A DNA stretch of 64,000 bases. Origin: a virus. The notes beneath the pieces are model-generated. The model made no database searches. It saw nothing but the letters and a program-made list of their open reading frames with translations, and was not told where the DNA came from. Of this stretch, positions 15,698-23,105 are shown one piece after another; the stretch's first letter is position 1; the number at the start of each line of letters is the position of its first letter. Position numbers and translations under genes: made by a program. The DNA is taken from positions 1 to 64,000 of the IMG/VR virus record IMGVR_UViG_3300036716_002035, one strand, 5' to 3'.

Positions 15698-16627
15698 CTA
15701 ATTTATAGACTCAAGAACTTTCCTGCCGTGAGAGGTAATCTTTCTCTTGCCATCAATCTCCATAAAATGCTTCTTTAATAAATATAATTCGTGATCCCTT
15801 CTTAGAGATGAGGGGCTTAGGCCAGTAGACGCAGAGAGCATAGATAAAGTGCAAGCACCTCGCTTTAATAAAATTTCTAAAACCTGTCTCTCTGTACAAC
15901 TGATGCCATGCGGTAAAACCCCAAGAGTTTCACAAAAATTTTCATAAGACTTGTTATTAAAAATTGGTGTATTTTCGGCTTCACAATATAGCATTATTTC
16001 TTTTGCTCGCATTACCGCACTCCTTGCGTTACCCCTTGTTGTCTTAGATATTTTGTTGAGAGCGTCTGGAGAAAATTGAATGTCAGGTATTCTCCCTTGT
16101 AGTATTTGGCCTAATTCATTAGGCTCGTAAGGCTCAAAATCAATAGTAGTAAGCCTATCCTTTAAGGGAGGGAATAGCTTATCACTCTCTGTAGTGGCAA
16201 ACAAAAATGTCTGCTTACTAAAATCAAAGCTAAATACTTGCTCCTCCCAAGTAAATTCTTTTAAATGGCTTTTTTCCGTATTAAAAATAGTAAGGAAGGC
16301 GTTGGTTAAATCCTTTGGTAAATTATGGGCTTCATCCAGCAAAATAGTAACCTCATTGTGTGCGATGACAGGCAAAAAGATTTGCTCAAAGAAAGCTTCG
16401 TTATTCTTGATTGTTGAGCAATTGATTTCGAGAAACGGCCTAGGACTACCATCCTGATTGGTGAGGTTGCGAGCAAAAGCTTTTGCGAACTCCGTTTTAC
16501 CAAGACCTTTGGCTCCAACAAAATTTAAAAAAGGACAAATACTTGTTTTATTAAATGCCTTTAAGTAAAAAGAAAGTTTCTTTTTAACATTATCTTGTCC
16601 AACTAATCCATTGAATATATCACTCAT
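15698..16627 (-). CDS. RuvB-like AAA+ ATPase
   Basis: 309 aa, close to bacterial RuvB (~335). Walker A GAKGLGKTEFAK, Walker B TILLDEAHNLP, sensor-1 FATTE, LKDRL arginine-finger region, and a C-terminal winged helix (LLKRGACTLSMLSASTGLSP) typical of the RuvB C domain. Cellular RuvB drives Holliday-junction branch migration with RuvA. No RuvA or RuvC is visible here, but a Holliday-resolvase-like gene lies at 33143-33529. Start at 16627 (MSDIFNGL), overlapping the upstream gene by 8 bp. Confidence 0.85.
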   Translation of the reverse strand: MSDIFNGLVGQDNVKKKLSFYLKAFNKTSICPFLNFVGAKGLGKTEFAKAFARNLTNQDGSPRPFLEINCSTIKNNEAFFEQIFLPVIAHNEVTILLDEAHNLPKDLTNAFLTIFNTEKSHLKEFTWEEQVFSFDFSKQTFLFATTESDKLFPPLKDRLTTIDFEPYEPNELGQILQGRIPDIQFSPDALNKISKTTRGNARSAVMRAKEIMLYCEAENTPIFNNKSYENFCETLGVLPHGISCTERQVLEILLKRGACTLSMLSASTGLSPSSLRRDHELYLLKKHFMEIDGKRKITSHGRKVLESIN

Positions 16628-16844
16628 TATCAAACCTTGTTATTGAATATTTAATTTGGGGAGACTCCTCTTTGCTAGGGGAGTTTGGTTGTGGAGAATC
16701 TTGTGGCACATCCTCAAAGATAAAGCCAATAGATTCCAGCCAATTCTTTTTGACTGGCACTACGCCTTTTGCTCCAATGTATTCACCTAATTCTTCATAG
16801 GTGAGAGTATGGTAAACTACGGGTCTTCCTCGTTTTTCAATCAT
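16620..16844 (-). CDS. Small hypothetical protein, possible DNA binding
   Basis: 74 aa from the ATG at 16844 (MIEKRGRPVVYHTLTYEELG), which the promoter spacing fixes. A basic GRP motif near the N-terminus and a Ser/Pro-rich tail are visible. The region after GRP looks like a short HTH, but this is weak. Precedes and overlaps the RuvB-like gene. Confidence 0.6.
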   Translation of the reverse strand: MIEKRGRPVVYHTLTYEELGEYIGAKGVVPVKKNWLESIGFIFEDVPQDSPQPNSPSKEESPQIKYSITRFDNE

Positions 16845-16850
16845 GCACCT

Positions 16851-16879
16851 ATTCAAAAGGATAAATGAAAGAATGTCAA
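16851..16879 (-). promoter_or_regulatory. Leaderless-type promoter of the RuvB-like unit
   Basis: TTGACA (16874-16879), 17-bp spacer, TTGAAT (16851-16856), 6 bases, ATG at 16844. Confidence 0.65.
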
Positions 16880-16886
16880 GATTTTT

Positions 16887-17084
16887 TTAAAACCACTCTC
16901 TTTTAAAAGGCTTAGTAGAATCTTTTTTGTTTTTCTCCCAGACTTTCCCCTCTGGATCAAGGTCAGAACTTAGTCGCATTAATTTTTGATAAGCAGGGAA
17001 AAGAAAACTCAGTAAATCCCAACGCAAGAAAAAACTTACAAAATGCCCTAGCCAATAAAGAATTAAAGATAAAAATGTTTTCAT
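16887..17084 (-). CDS. Small membrane protein
   Basis: 65 aa. A hydrophobic N-terminal half (FLSLILYWLGHFVSFFLRW) precedes a charged C-terminal tail. Located between a promoter and the second sigma-like gene. Function unknown. Confidence 0.55.
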   Translation of the reverse strand: MKTFLSLILYWLGHFVSFFLRWDLLSFLFPAYQKLMRLSSDLDPEGKVWEKNKKDSTKPFKREWF

Positions 17085-17095
17085 TTATTTGTTCT

Positions 17096-17749
17096 CTATG
17101 CTACATGGGTTGGGGAATCACTATCGGCTCCAATAATCTCCTTTAACAAGGAGAATTTTTTCTTTTCACTTAACCTATCCTCCCCTGCAATATCTGAAGA
17201 GTTAGAATTAAATTTTTTATTTATTTTAATGCGTATGGCATCTACCTTTTGTCTAATTGCCTCCCTTGTTAAATCATAAATATCCCCAATTTCCTTTTTA
17301 GAAAAACCTTTCCAAAGCAATGCAAAAAGAGACTTCTCTTCTGAATTTAAAATTGAAAGGTATTTATGGTATAAATTTTTATTTGATTCCTCCTCGCAAT
17401 AATCAGAAAAACCAGAATCCTCTTCTCCAATGATTGAAGTAACCACATCAAGTTTATCACTATTAAAATCAATATTTTTATCTTTATGGAATTTCTTAGA
17501 AAAAAACCAAATACAATGATTATGAGTAAACTTTGCAACCCATTTTTTAAGCTTTACATCGTCAAGCGAATTTTCCCCTTCAAAAAAAGATGCTCTTTTA
17601 TTCCAAAGATTTATGCTAACATTAGAAGTTATTTCTTCTGCATCTGATTCAGTAATGCCTTTATATTTATTTTTTATAATAGTATATATGTACCCAGCCT
17701 TACGAGATACCTCCTGAGCAAATTCAATTTCTAGCTGAGAGTGGTTCAT
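17096..17749 (-). CDS. Second sigma-like factor (divergent ECF type)
   Basis: 217 aa. A region-2-like helix set (AEEITSNVSINLWNKRASFF, then KKWVAKFTHNHCIWFFSKKF) is followed by a region-4-like HTH (LNSEEKSLFALLWKGFSKKE, then GDIYDLTREAIRQKVDAIRI). The layout is that of an ECF sigma factor, more divergent than the 9493-10074 protein. It could serve a later class of phage promoters. Its start overlaps the stop of the 17749-18798 gene (TAATG), so it is co-expressed with that putative regulator. Confidence 0.7.
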   Translation of the reverse strand: MNHSQLEIEFAQEVSRKAGYIYTIIKNKYKGITESDAEEITSNVSINLWNKRASFFEGENSLDDVKLKKWVAKFTHNHCIWFFSKKFHKDKNIDFNSDKLDVVTSIIGEEDSGFSDYCEEESNKNLYHKYLSILNSEEKSLFALLWKGFSKKEIGDIYDLTREAIRQKVDAIRIKINKKFNSNSSDIAGEDRLSEKKKFSLLKEIIGADSDSPTHVA

Positions 17750-18798
17750 TATTTGTTATTTTTAAAAGATTTAGGAGAAGGGTATTCAGTACCCCAATCA
17801 ATTTCTTTAATCTCTTTGAAGTATTTATAAAGGGTATCCGTGCTAACATTGAGGTCTTTGGCTACCAAAATCCTAATATTATCGTGCTTTTTAAGCAATG
17901 AAATGATCTTAGGCTTCAATTTTTTGAGCCTTTTTTCCCTGTTGGCTTGATGCGCTTTAAATATACTTTCTCCATGGGACGGAGGACGCTTTTTACCATA
18001 AAAAGGATGCTTTTCTTTTGAATAAGTATTCTTAAAAGTTATTTTCTGCTTTTCTATTGATTCTTTAGACCTTTTTGGCCTCCCTCCTATTGGGTACAAA
18101 GTATTCCAGTCTATTTCGGGATGGTTGTTTAGCATTCTATATAGCGTTTTGGGTTCGATTTCCAATAACCTACAAGCCTCTCTCCTATTGCCATTGGCCT
18201 TAGTTAATGCTTGTGCAATAACCGCTCTCTCCTCCCTTCGTTCTTCTTCGGGAATCCTCTCCCAAACCTCTCCTCTTCGATACCCCTTGGCTGGCCTAAA
18301 CAAATACATTTGGTCTTCTGGGGGACGATTTTCTTTAGATATTGGATTTTTATAATGCCAACTATCTTTACCGCTTTTAAATCCCTGCTTTAAAAGCCTT
18401 TCTTTGTCTTTTTGAGTAAAGTTTCTATTAAAATAGTTCTCCTGACCTTCTTTTCTAACTTTTTCAATAAGATATAATCTATCTAAGGCATTAGGAAACG
18501 CTCCCTCTCTAATGGCTTGCCATTGCTCAATACTTAAAGTAGAATTTTTCTTATGGCTTAATCTATATCGAGAATGAATTTTATAAAACTTCTGCGACCT
18601 TATTGAATTTCCCTCGCCCTTTCTTTCAACCTTTCCTTTTAATAGGTCTACAGCTTTTTCTCCAGAAGGAGCCTTGATAATGGACTTAAAATCTTTTTCT
18701 GGCTTATTTGGATATACCCAAGTAAAAATTAAAAGCCAGTAAACATCGTATTCTAAACTTTCTTTATTAAAGACTTTCTGTATAGAATCTTTTTTCAT
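17749..18798 (-). CDS. Double Fis-like HTH protein, possible regulator
   Basis: 349 aa, strongly basic. Two similar units each contain a Fis-like HTH and end in nearly the same words: ANGNRREACRLLEIEPKTLY with EIDWNTLYP, and NIRILVAKDLNVSTDTLYKY with EIDWGTEYP. Between them, HPFYGKKRPPSHGESIFKA resembles a NUMOD3 DNA-binding element known from homing endonucleases. No nuclease domain is visible. Likely a DNA-binding regulator or endonuclease-derived protein. Translationally coupled with the sigma-like gene. Confidence 0.65.
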   Translation of the reverse strand: MKKDSIQKVFNKESLEYDVYWLLIFTWVYPNKPEKDFKSIIKAPSGEKAVDLLKGKVERKGEGNSIRSQKFYKIHSRYRLSHKKNSTLSIEQWQAIREGAFPNALDRLYLIEKVRKEGQENYFNRNFTQKDKERLLKQGFKSGKDSWHYKNPISKENRPPEDQMYLFRPAKGYRRGEVWERIPEEERREERAVIAQALTKANGNRREACRLLEIEPKTLYRMLNNHPEIDWNTLYPIGGRPKRSKESIEKQKITFKNTYSKEKHPFYGKKRPPSHGESIFKAHQANREKRLKKLKPKIISLLKKHDNIRILVAKDLNVSTDTLYKYFKEIKEIDWGTEYPSPKSFKNNK

Positions 18799-18807
18799 AT
18801 CCCTTAC

Positions 18808-18836
18808 AGTATCCTATAAAAAAACAAACAAGTCAA
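18808..18836 (-). promoter_or_regulatory. Leaderless-type promoter
   Basis: TTGACT (18831-18836), 17-bp spacer, GATACT (18808-18813), 9 bases, ATG at 18798. Confidence 0.7.
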
Positions 18837-18844
18837 GCGTTTAT

Positions 18845-18988
18845 TTAAAATAAAAAATCTAACTGAGAAATAGCCATACAAAGCCCAACGCTATAACCAA
18901 ACAAGACTAAGCAGTAAAGGAAAATTCCTCCAATTACTGACGTGGAGGAAGCGTCTTCTCTGATATGTCTCCGCTTGGCCTTTGCCAT
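18845..18988 (-). CDS. Small membrane protein
   Basis: 47 aa. A basic N-terminus (MAKAKRRHIRED) is followed by one TM segment (IGGIFLYCLVLFGYSVGLCM). Overlaps 18934-19089 in another frame by 55 bp, so at least one of the two starts may be wrong. Confidence 0.45.
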   Translation of the reverse strand: MAKAKRRHIREDASSTSVIGGIFLYCLVLFGYSVGLCMAISQLDFLF

Positions 18989-19089
18989 TTTATTTTATCG
19001 TAATTCTTTTGGAATTGACTTAAGCTCTTTGTGCGATTTTTGTCACCTTTTCCGTTTGTGGAGCAATTATTTGAATTGCCATTGCTCAT
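18934..19089 (-). CDS. Small polar hypothetical protein
   Basis: 51 aa from the ATG at 19089 (MSNGNSNNCSTNGKGDKNRT). Polar and basic. An upstream ATG at 19119 would overlap the preceding gene more. No family. Confidence 0.45.
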   Translation of the reverse strand: MSNGNSNNCSTNGKGDKNRTKSLSQFQKNYDKIKWQRPSGDISEKTLPPRQ

Positions 19090-19090
19090 G

Positions 19091-19585
19091 TCAAGAAATT
19101 TCTTGAAGAGCTGGGCCAATGTATTGCAATTTAGTGCGATTATTTTCTAGCCACTTTTCTAGCTCATTTAAGCAAAGAATATCTGGGGATATTTCAGACT
19201 CTTTTATATATCGTTGTTCTTCCGCATCAAACATAACGACATCAGCTTCAAGCCACTCTGAACCCTGAGATTCTATTAAATCTATATAAGCCTGACTCAA
19301 ATTTTTAGCCAATACAGTTGTTCCCATGCCACTTTCTTGAGAGTCACACCTACCGCTTGTTGGGTCATCAAAATCATTTAAATCACCCAAATCAAAAGAA
19401 AAGGTAAAAAGTTCATTTATTTCGACCATAGAGTCCCAGTTTTTCAAAGTCTCAATATCATTAGGAAATTGCTCCTTGAATATCATTTTGGCACGAATCG
19501 TCGCTTCTTTTGTATCGAAGGCATCAAACTCTGCCATTAAAGGGGTGTCAAAATTTACAACAAGTTCATAAGTTCTCTTTTTCAT
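19091..19585 (-). CDS. Hypothetical protein
   Basis: 164 aa, acidic. The N-terminal 45 residues (RTYELVVNFDTPLMAEFDAF, then KEATIRAK) loosely match the small-paralog pattern of 13330-13530 and 13532-13876. The rest is unrecognised. Confidence 0.6.
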   Translation of the reverse strand: MKKRTYELVVNFDTPLMAEFDAFDTKEATIRAKMIFKEQFPNDIETLKNWDSMVEINELFTFSFDLGDLNDFDDPTSGRCDSQESGMGTTVLAKNLSQAYIDLIESQGSEWLEADVVMFDAEEQRYIKESEISPDILCLNELEKWLENNRTKLQYIGPALQEIS

Positions 19586-19655
19586 CTCGGTAGCTATTCC
19601 TTTTTATTTAATTATTTAATGCTTAAAAACAGAGGGGTTCTCCATCTTTAAAAAG

Positions 19656-19685
19656 ATTTTAGCATAAAATGACACCCGTAGTCAA
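19656..19685 (-). promoter_or_regulatory. Sigma70-type promoter with long leader
   Basis: TTGACT (19680-19685), 18-bp spacer, TAAAAT (19656-19661). A leader of about 65 nt precedes the ATG at 19585, with AAAAGGAATAG as a possible ribosome-binding site. The leader shows no obvious strong fold. Confidence 0.55.
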
Positions 19686-19855
19686 GAACTTTTATTTTTT
19701 TTTAAAGAACTGGGGTCGATCACTAGCCCACTCCAATTTCTGGGAGGCTGTTTTTTTAAAGCTAATTTAATATCCACCCTGATTAAGTCCCGAAGAGGGA
19801 CGAAGTTGGACTCCTCCTCTTTAAGCAGTGTTTTATGATGGATTTTGCGTTTCAT
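19682..19855 (-). CDS. Small basic hypothetical protein
   Basis: 57 aa (starts MKRKIHHKTLLKEEESNFVP). Basic, no TM, fills the otherwise empty 19.69-19.86 kb interval. Its stop codon overlaps the -35 of the next promoter. Confidence 0.55.
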   Translation of the reverse strand: MKRKIHHKTLLKEEESNFVPLRDLIRVDIKLALKKQPPRNWSGLVIDPSSLKKNKSS

Positions 19856-19879
19856 ATTAAACGTATTTAATACACTTTT

Positions 19880-20110
19880 TTACTCGCCACGCTTTACGCG
19901 AATCGTTATTTGGTCTTTAACCTTCTCTTCATTAAGTTTTGCGTCTACCAAAAGCCAAAGAGAATAAAATACATCTCCCACATCTTTATGGACGTTATTT
20001 GGGATTTCTTTGTCCGAATTTTTAACACAATCTATTAATTGTGCGCCTAATTTATTTAAATCTCCAGCGCATGAAATAAAATTATAAATGTCTTCGTCGT
20101 CTAATTTCAT
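19880..20110 (-). CDS. Small acidic helical protein
   Basis: 76 aa (starts MKLDDEDIYNFISCAGDLNK). Overlaps the upstream gene by 4 bp (ATGA type). No family recognised. Confidence 0.55.
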   Translation of the reverse strand: MKLDDEDIYNFISCAGDLNKLGAQLIDCVKNSDKEIPNNVHKDVGDVFYSLWLLVDAKLNEEKVKDQITIRVKRGE

Positions 20111-20301
20111 AATGATTTTATTGTGATTCCCCCCTTGGCCTCTTTAATCCAATCTTTGGCGAACTCGCAACCTTCCTCTTCAATAAAAACTTTTAAATAA
20201 AAAGAGGCCTCTTCATTGGTCAGGCATATCTTTTCAAATTTATCAACCTGCTCTCCGTTGATATTAAAAGTAGATCCAATCTTTAAATCCAACTCTACCA
20301 T
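20107..20301 (-). CDS. Small acidic hypothetical protein
   Basis: 64 aa, soluble, acidic (starts MVELDLKIGSTFNINGEQVD). Part of a chain of small overlapping genes after the pyrophosphatase. Confidence 0.55.
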   Translation of the reverse strand: MVELDLKIGSTFNINGEQVDKFEKICLTNEEASFYLKVFIEEEGCEFAKDWIKEAKGGITIKSL

Positions 20302-20308
20302 TGGGATT

Positions 20309-20386
20309 TTAAGAAAATTTTTGTATAAGCCACGCTACAGCCATAGCTCCAGCCACCAACCACAACATCTCTTTGCTCGCTGTCAT
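20309..20386 (-). CDS. Micro membrane protein
   Basis: 25 aa, MTASKEMLWLVAGAMAVAWL plus a short tail: essentially one TM helix. It lies between the pyrophosphatase stop and the next gene. Confidence 0.45.
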   Translation of the reverse strand: MTASKEMLWLVAGAMAVAWLIQKFS

Positions 20387-20390
20387 AATA

Positions 20391-20416
20391 TTTATTTATT
20401 TATTTATTTATTTATT
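20391..20416. repeat. TTTA tetranucleotide run
   Basis: Six tandem TTTA units plus TT. It covers the pyrophosphatase stop codon and the spacer to the next gene. Could be a slippage-prone spacer. Confidence 0.8.
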
Positions 20417-20910
20417 ATCGATTCTGAAATTATCTCCCTGGCTTTCGCAGCGCTATGCCAATTAAAAACCCGAGTCCCTTTGTTATCTCCTATATCTTTA
20501 TAGTGCGCGAAGAAGTTTTTGCACACTTCTAAAAAAACTTTATCTATATCATCTAGAAGCTCGTACTTCTTTAAGTCAGAGCGTGGGGCGCCAATGATTT
20601 TCCAATCCTTATCGTCTCCATCGTCCATGTCTAAAACGCCTAAAACCTTAGTTTCTACTAAAGTCCCTCTATGAATAGGGCTAGAATTAAAAACCAATAT
20701 GTCTAAGGCATCTCCGTCATCAGTAAGGGTATTTGGGATAAAGCCGTAATTAGATGGGTAAGTCATAGCAGAACACAATGTTCTGTCTGCGACAAATAAT
20801 TCTAAATCAGAACTATATTCATATTTGACATTTGTCCCTTGGGGAATCTCAATAATAGCGTTGACCATGTCAGGACTATTAATATGCGAAGGTATTTTAT
20901 ATAAATTCAT
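20404..20910 (-). CDS. ppa: Inorganic pyrophosphatase, family I
   Basis: 168 aa, close to bacterial Ppa (~175). It hydrolyses PPi released during DNA and NTP synthesis, pulling those reactions forward. Signature regions are YPSNYGFIPNTL, DDGDALDILVF (metal-binding Asp set; usual DGDPLD) and HYKDIGDNKGTRVFNW. All expected acidic ligands in the central motif are present, so activity is likely. Uncommon in phages; fits the neighbouring dNMP kinase and dUTPase. Confidence 0.9.
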   Translation of the reverse strand: MNLYKIPSHINSPDMVNAIIEIPQGTNVKYEYSSDLELFVADRTLCSAMTYPSNYGFIPNTLTDDGDALDILVFNSSPIHRGTLVETKVLGVLDMDDGDDKDWKIIGAPRSDLKKYELLDDIDKVFLEVCKNFFAHYKDIGDNKGTRVFNWHSAAKAREIISESIINK

Positions 20911-20912
20911 TG

Positions 20913-21176
20913 TTAAAAATTAAACTTCTCTTGCCTTGGGTCTTCATACGCCTCTTCCTCTTCTTCCTCAACTAATGCGCTAAGGCGTGGTGCGTGGCTA
21001 TGTAATGGGCTTTTTGCAAAGTTTTTTTGGGCAATGCGAATTATAAATCGCATCAATGCAAATCCATAAATTTTGTTTAATTCAATTGTATTATTATTTG
21101 AATCTGTTATTAAAAAACACTTGCTCTCTTCGTTGTATTCAAAAATTCCATTTTTAAGCTCCTTGGTAATTTTCAT
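20913..21176 (-). CDS. Hypothetical protein
   Basis: 87 aa with an acidic EEEEEAYEDPRQE stretch near the C-terminus. Co-transcribed upstream of the pyrophosphatase (2-bp gap). No family. Confidence 0.55.
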   Translation of the reverse strand: MKITKELKNGIFEYNEESKCFLITDSNNNTIELNKIYGFALMRFIIRIAQKNFAKSPLHSHAPRLSALVEEEEEEAYEDPRQEKFNF

Positions 21177-21178
21177 AA

Positions 21179-21352
21179 TTAATTATCTAACCCTTTATTG
21201 ATTTTATCAAAAATATATAAAGAAATTCCAGATAAGGCTGCGAAGGCCATCACTGGGAGAAGTATAATATATAATATTGCACATATGATACTGAAAAATG
21301 CCCTCTCAAATATGGACCTCATTATGAGTATTCCTGCTTTAACTTTAGGCAT
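21179..21352 (-). CDS. Small membrane protein
   Basis: 57 aa. Basic start, then a hydrophobic segment of about 30 residues (FFSIICAILYIILLPVMAFA). The start overlaps the dNMP kinase stop (TAATG). Confidence 0.55.
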   Translation of the reverse strand: MPKVKAGILIMRSIFERAFFSIICAILYIILLPVMAFAALSGISLYIFDKINKGLDN

Positions 21353-21951
21353 TAAGATAGGTTGAATAACTTATTTAATTCATCTCCAACTACCCAATCC
21401 AAAACCTCTTCGTCTTCAATTGAGGCCCAAGTTAATTGTATATTTGCCATGCTTTCAAGTATAGGGTCGTTTAATAACTCTTCGCTGTTGGCAGGCAGAG
21501 CTTCTCCTTTGTTATCTGGTAATACGCGCGTTAAATGCATGCATTTTCCACCAAGATCGTCTTGTACCCAAGACATTTCATTCTGATAGCGAATATCGGT
21601 GATGATAGTGATAATATCATTATTGATATTTTCTTCAACCAAAGGGGATACTTTATTTATCCAACAAGACTGATCGATTTTACGCATTAGCTTTGTGCCG
21701 TAAGCGACAAGAAAGTCTCTTATTAATGTTTTTTCTTCAATCTTGGTGGTAAAGGCGCTGATACCTACACGATCTAGTAAAAAAGGGTCTGCATCTGCTT
21801 TTAGTGCGTCAGCAAAACTTACTCTTTGAGCTTTAACCCCCTGCTTATTTAACAATCTTATTGCGGAAGCACAAAATGTATCCTTACCGCTCTGAGCTAC
21901 CCCAGAGAGGCCAATAACTTTTATCATCTCTTTATCTTGTAGTTTAGTCAT
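21352..21951 (-). CDS. Deoxynucleoside monophosphate kinase
   Basis: 199 aa. P-loop GVAQSGKDTFCASA (residues ~16-29), a DALKADADPF substrate region, a FLVAYGTKLMRKID segment and IITDIRYQNE resemble phage dNMP kinases of the T4 gp1 type. These phosphorylate dNMPs to dNDPs using ATP. Substrate range cannot be read from sequence. Start 21951 overlaps the previous stop by 8 bp; a second ATG (MIKVIGLSG) lies eight codons in. Confidence 0.82.
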   Translation of the reverse strand: MTKLQDKEMIKVIGLSGVAQSGKDTFCASAIRLLNKQGVKAQRVSFADALKADADPFLLDRVGISAFTTKIEEKTLIRDFLVAYGTKLMRKIDQSCWINKVSPLVEENINNDIITIITDIRYQNEMSWVQDDLGGKCMHLTRVLPDNKGEALPANSEELLNDPILESMANIQLTWASIEDEEVLDWVVGDELNKLFNLS

Positions 21952-22123
21952 CTTCTATATTTATATCCACTTCAAAATCTAAACTTATATTTGTTATATC
22001 GTTAATCAGACAATGTAACACCCAAACCTGATCAGAAGCTTTAAGATCAAATTCATCATCAAAACGCAAAAGAGTATTATTTAACTCGTCATATAATGCG
22101 TCTACCTGTTCCGCGTGATTCAT
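21944..22123 (-). CDS. Small acidic protein
   Basis: 59 aa from the ATG at 22123 (MNHAEQVDALYDELNNTLLR). This start is preferred because the longer frame would overlap the gene 22125-22304. Acidic, soluble, unknown. Confidence 0.55.
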   Translation of the reverse strand: MNHAEQVDALYDELNNTLLRFDDEFDLKASDQVWVLHCLINDITNISLDFEVDINIEDD

Positions 22124-22124
22124 T

Positions 22125-22304
22125 TTATGAAATGCGCCTTGAATTCGGACAATGGCACGCAAAATAACATAAAAAAGAAATACCTGCGTGCAATATGCAC
22201 TGCGAATCTCCAAGGAATGCAAGTACAAAGCTTAAGGCTAAATTGATTAAAAAAAAAATAAAATTTATTTTTCCAAGAATACTTAAATCCGACCAATGAA
22301 TCAT
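22125..22304 (-). CDS. Small membrane protein
   Basis: 59 aa, about two hydrophobic stretches (FIFFLINLALSFVLAFLG, then ISFLCYFACHC). The ATG at 22304 overlaps the preceding stop (ATGA). Two Cys lie in or near the second hydrophobic stretch. Function unknown. Confidence 0.55.
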   Translation of the reverse strand: MIHWSDLSILGKINFIFFLINLALSFVLAFLGDSQCILHAGISFLCYFACHCPNSRRIS

Positions 22305-22492
22305 TTATAATAAGCGTCTAGAGGGTTACGTATTGGTTGGGAAGTGGTCTTTGGCTGTATCTTCTGGAGGTGCATTATTTTTTTTAAATAAGCAAACCAA
22401 TAAATTGGTAATGATACCGCCCAGCCGCAAGCAAGAATTAATCCGACTGCGCCAAGCCAATTCCAAAAACTGCTAAAAATAATATCAAACAC
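22301..22492 (-). CDS. Small membrane protein, GTG start
   Basis: 63 aa from a GTG at 22492, one base after the stop of 22494-22670. One long hydrophobic region (WNWLGAVGLILACGWAVSL) plus a basic Gln/Pro tail. An ATG at 22585 in the same frame would overlap the upstream gene by 91 bp and is less likely. Confidence 0.5.
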   Translation of the reverse strand: MFDIIFSSFWNWLGAVGLILACGWAVSLPIYWFAYLKKIMHLQKIQPKTTSQPIRNPLDAYYK

Positions 22493-22493
22493 T

Positions 22494-22670
22494 TTATTTA
22501 GATCTCTTATTTTTATTGTTTTCTTGAGCCAAGCGAACCTTGGGAGTAACCAAGGTTCCGTATAAGCCCTCGACCAAATCTCCACTTGATCTTCCTACTT
22601 TTTTTGACATTCTGCCAAGCTCACCTTTTTGCTTGGTCATTCTTTTGGGATTTCTTGCTTTTTTTGCCAT
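22494..22670 (-). CDS. Small basic protein
   Basis: 58 aa (starts MAKKARNPKRMTKQKGELGR), very Lys/Arg-rich, likely nucleic-acid binding by charge alone. Lies between the RHH-like gene and a membrane gene. Confidence 0.55.
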   Translation of the reverse strand: MAKKARNPKRMTKQKGELGRMSKKVGRSSGDLVEGLYGTLVTPKVRLAQENNKNKRSK

Positions 22671-22674
22671 AATC

Positions 22675-22827
22675 TTATTTATCTATTACTGTTCTGACCC
22701 TGTTTTGAATTAAAGCTAACAAGTATTCACTTCTGCTTAGACCTAACTGCTTCGCCTGACGGCTCCACTCTTTAGCTTTGGCAGTTGGCGCCTGTATTTT
22801 AATTATTTGATGTTCTTTTTTTTTCAT
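22675..22827 (-). CDS. Ribbon-helix-helix-like small DNA-binding protein
   Basis: 50 aa. One beta-like strand (HQIIKIQAP) followed by two helices with AKEWSRQAKQLGLSRSEYLL. This resembles RHH (CopG/MobC-like) proteins, including the LSRSEYL turn. TAATG-coupled to the WYL-like gene upstream, so the pair may be regulatory. Confidence 0.6.
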   Translation of the reverse strand: MKKKEHQIIKIQAPTAKAKEWSRQAKQLGLSRSEYLLALIQNRVRTVIDK

Positions 22828-23051
22828 TATAATTTGGTTATTGAAATGACTCGGTCGTGCCGAAAGTTGCGAACTTGAGTCCTTGCAAAGCAGTACGCTT
22901 TGAACCCTACATTATTGCGGCCTTCAGCCTTATTTGATACTGCGTCACTCAATTTTGGGCGAGCAATTTCATATGTTTTAACTTCCCCGTCTTGCTTCCG
23001 ATAAACCAATAGGTAACGAGGCTGGAATCTATTTAACAATTTATTAATCAT
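22827..23051 (-). CDS. Small WYL-like protein
   Basis: 74 aa. The pattern LLVYRKQDGEVKTYEI, then FKAYCFARTQVRNFRHDRVI, recalls the ligand-binding core of WYL domains, which end in a FRLDRI-like strand. WYL proteins are usually regulators with extra HTH domains; this one is stand-alone. Family call by pattern only. Its promoter is the best sigma70 match in the window. Confidence 0.55.
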   Translation of the reverse strand: MINKLLNRFQPRYLLVYRKQDGEVKTYEIARPKLSDAVSNKAEGRNNVGFKAYCFARTQVRNFRHDRVISITKL

Positions 23052-23057
23052 GAGAAT

Positions 23058-23086
23058 ATGATACGAAAATAATAAGAAATTGTCAA
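23058..23086 (-). promoter_or_regulatory. Leaderless-type promoter, near consensus
   Basis: TTGACA (23081-23086), 17-bp spacer, TATCAT (23058-23063), 6 bases, ATG at 23051. Confidence 0.8.
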
Positions 23087-23105
23087 GGGCTTTTTAAAAA
23101 ATTAT

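Noticed and set aside
20391-20416. TTTA repeat as a phase-variation switch
   Set aside because: It lies at a stop codon and in a short spacer; changes in unit number would only slightly alter the C-terminus, so a switch is unlikely.
22493-22585. ATG at 22585 as start of the 22301 membrane protein
   Set aside because: It would overlap the basic-protein gene 22494-22670 by 91 bp, whereas the GTG at 22492 directly follows that gene's stop.
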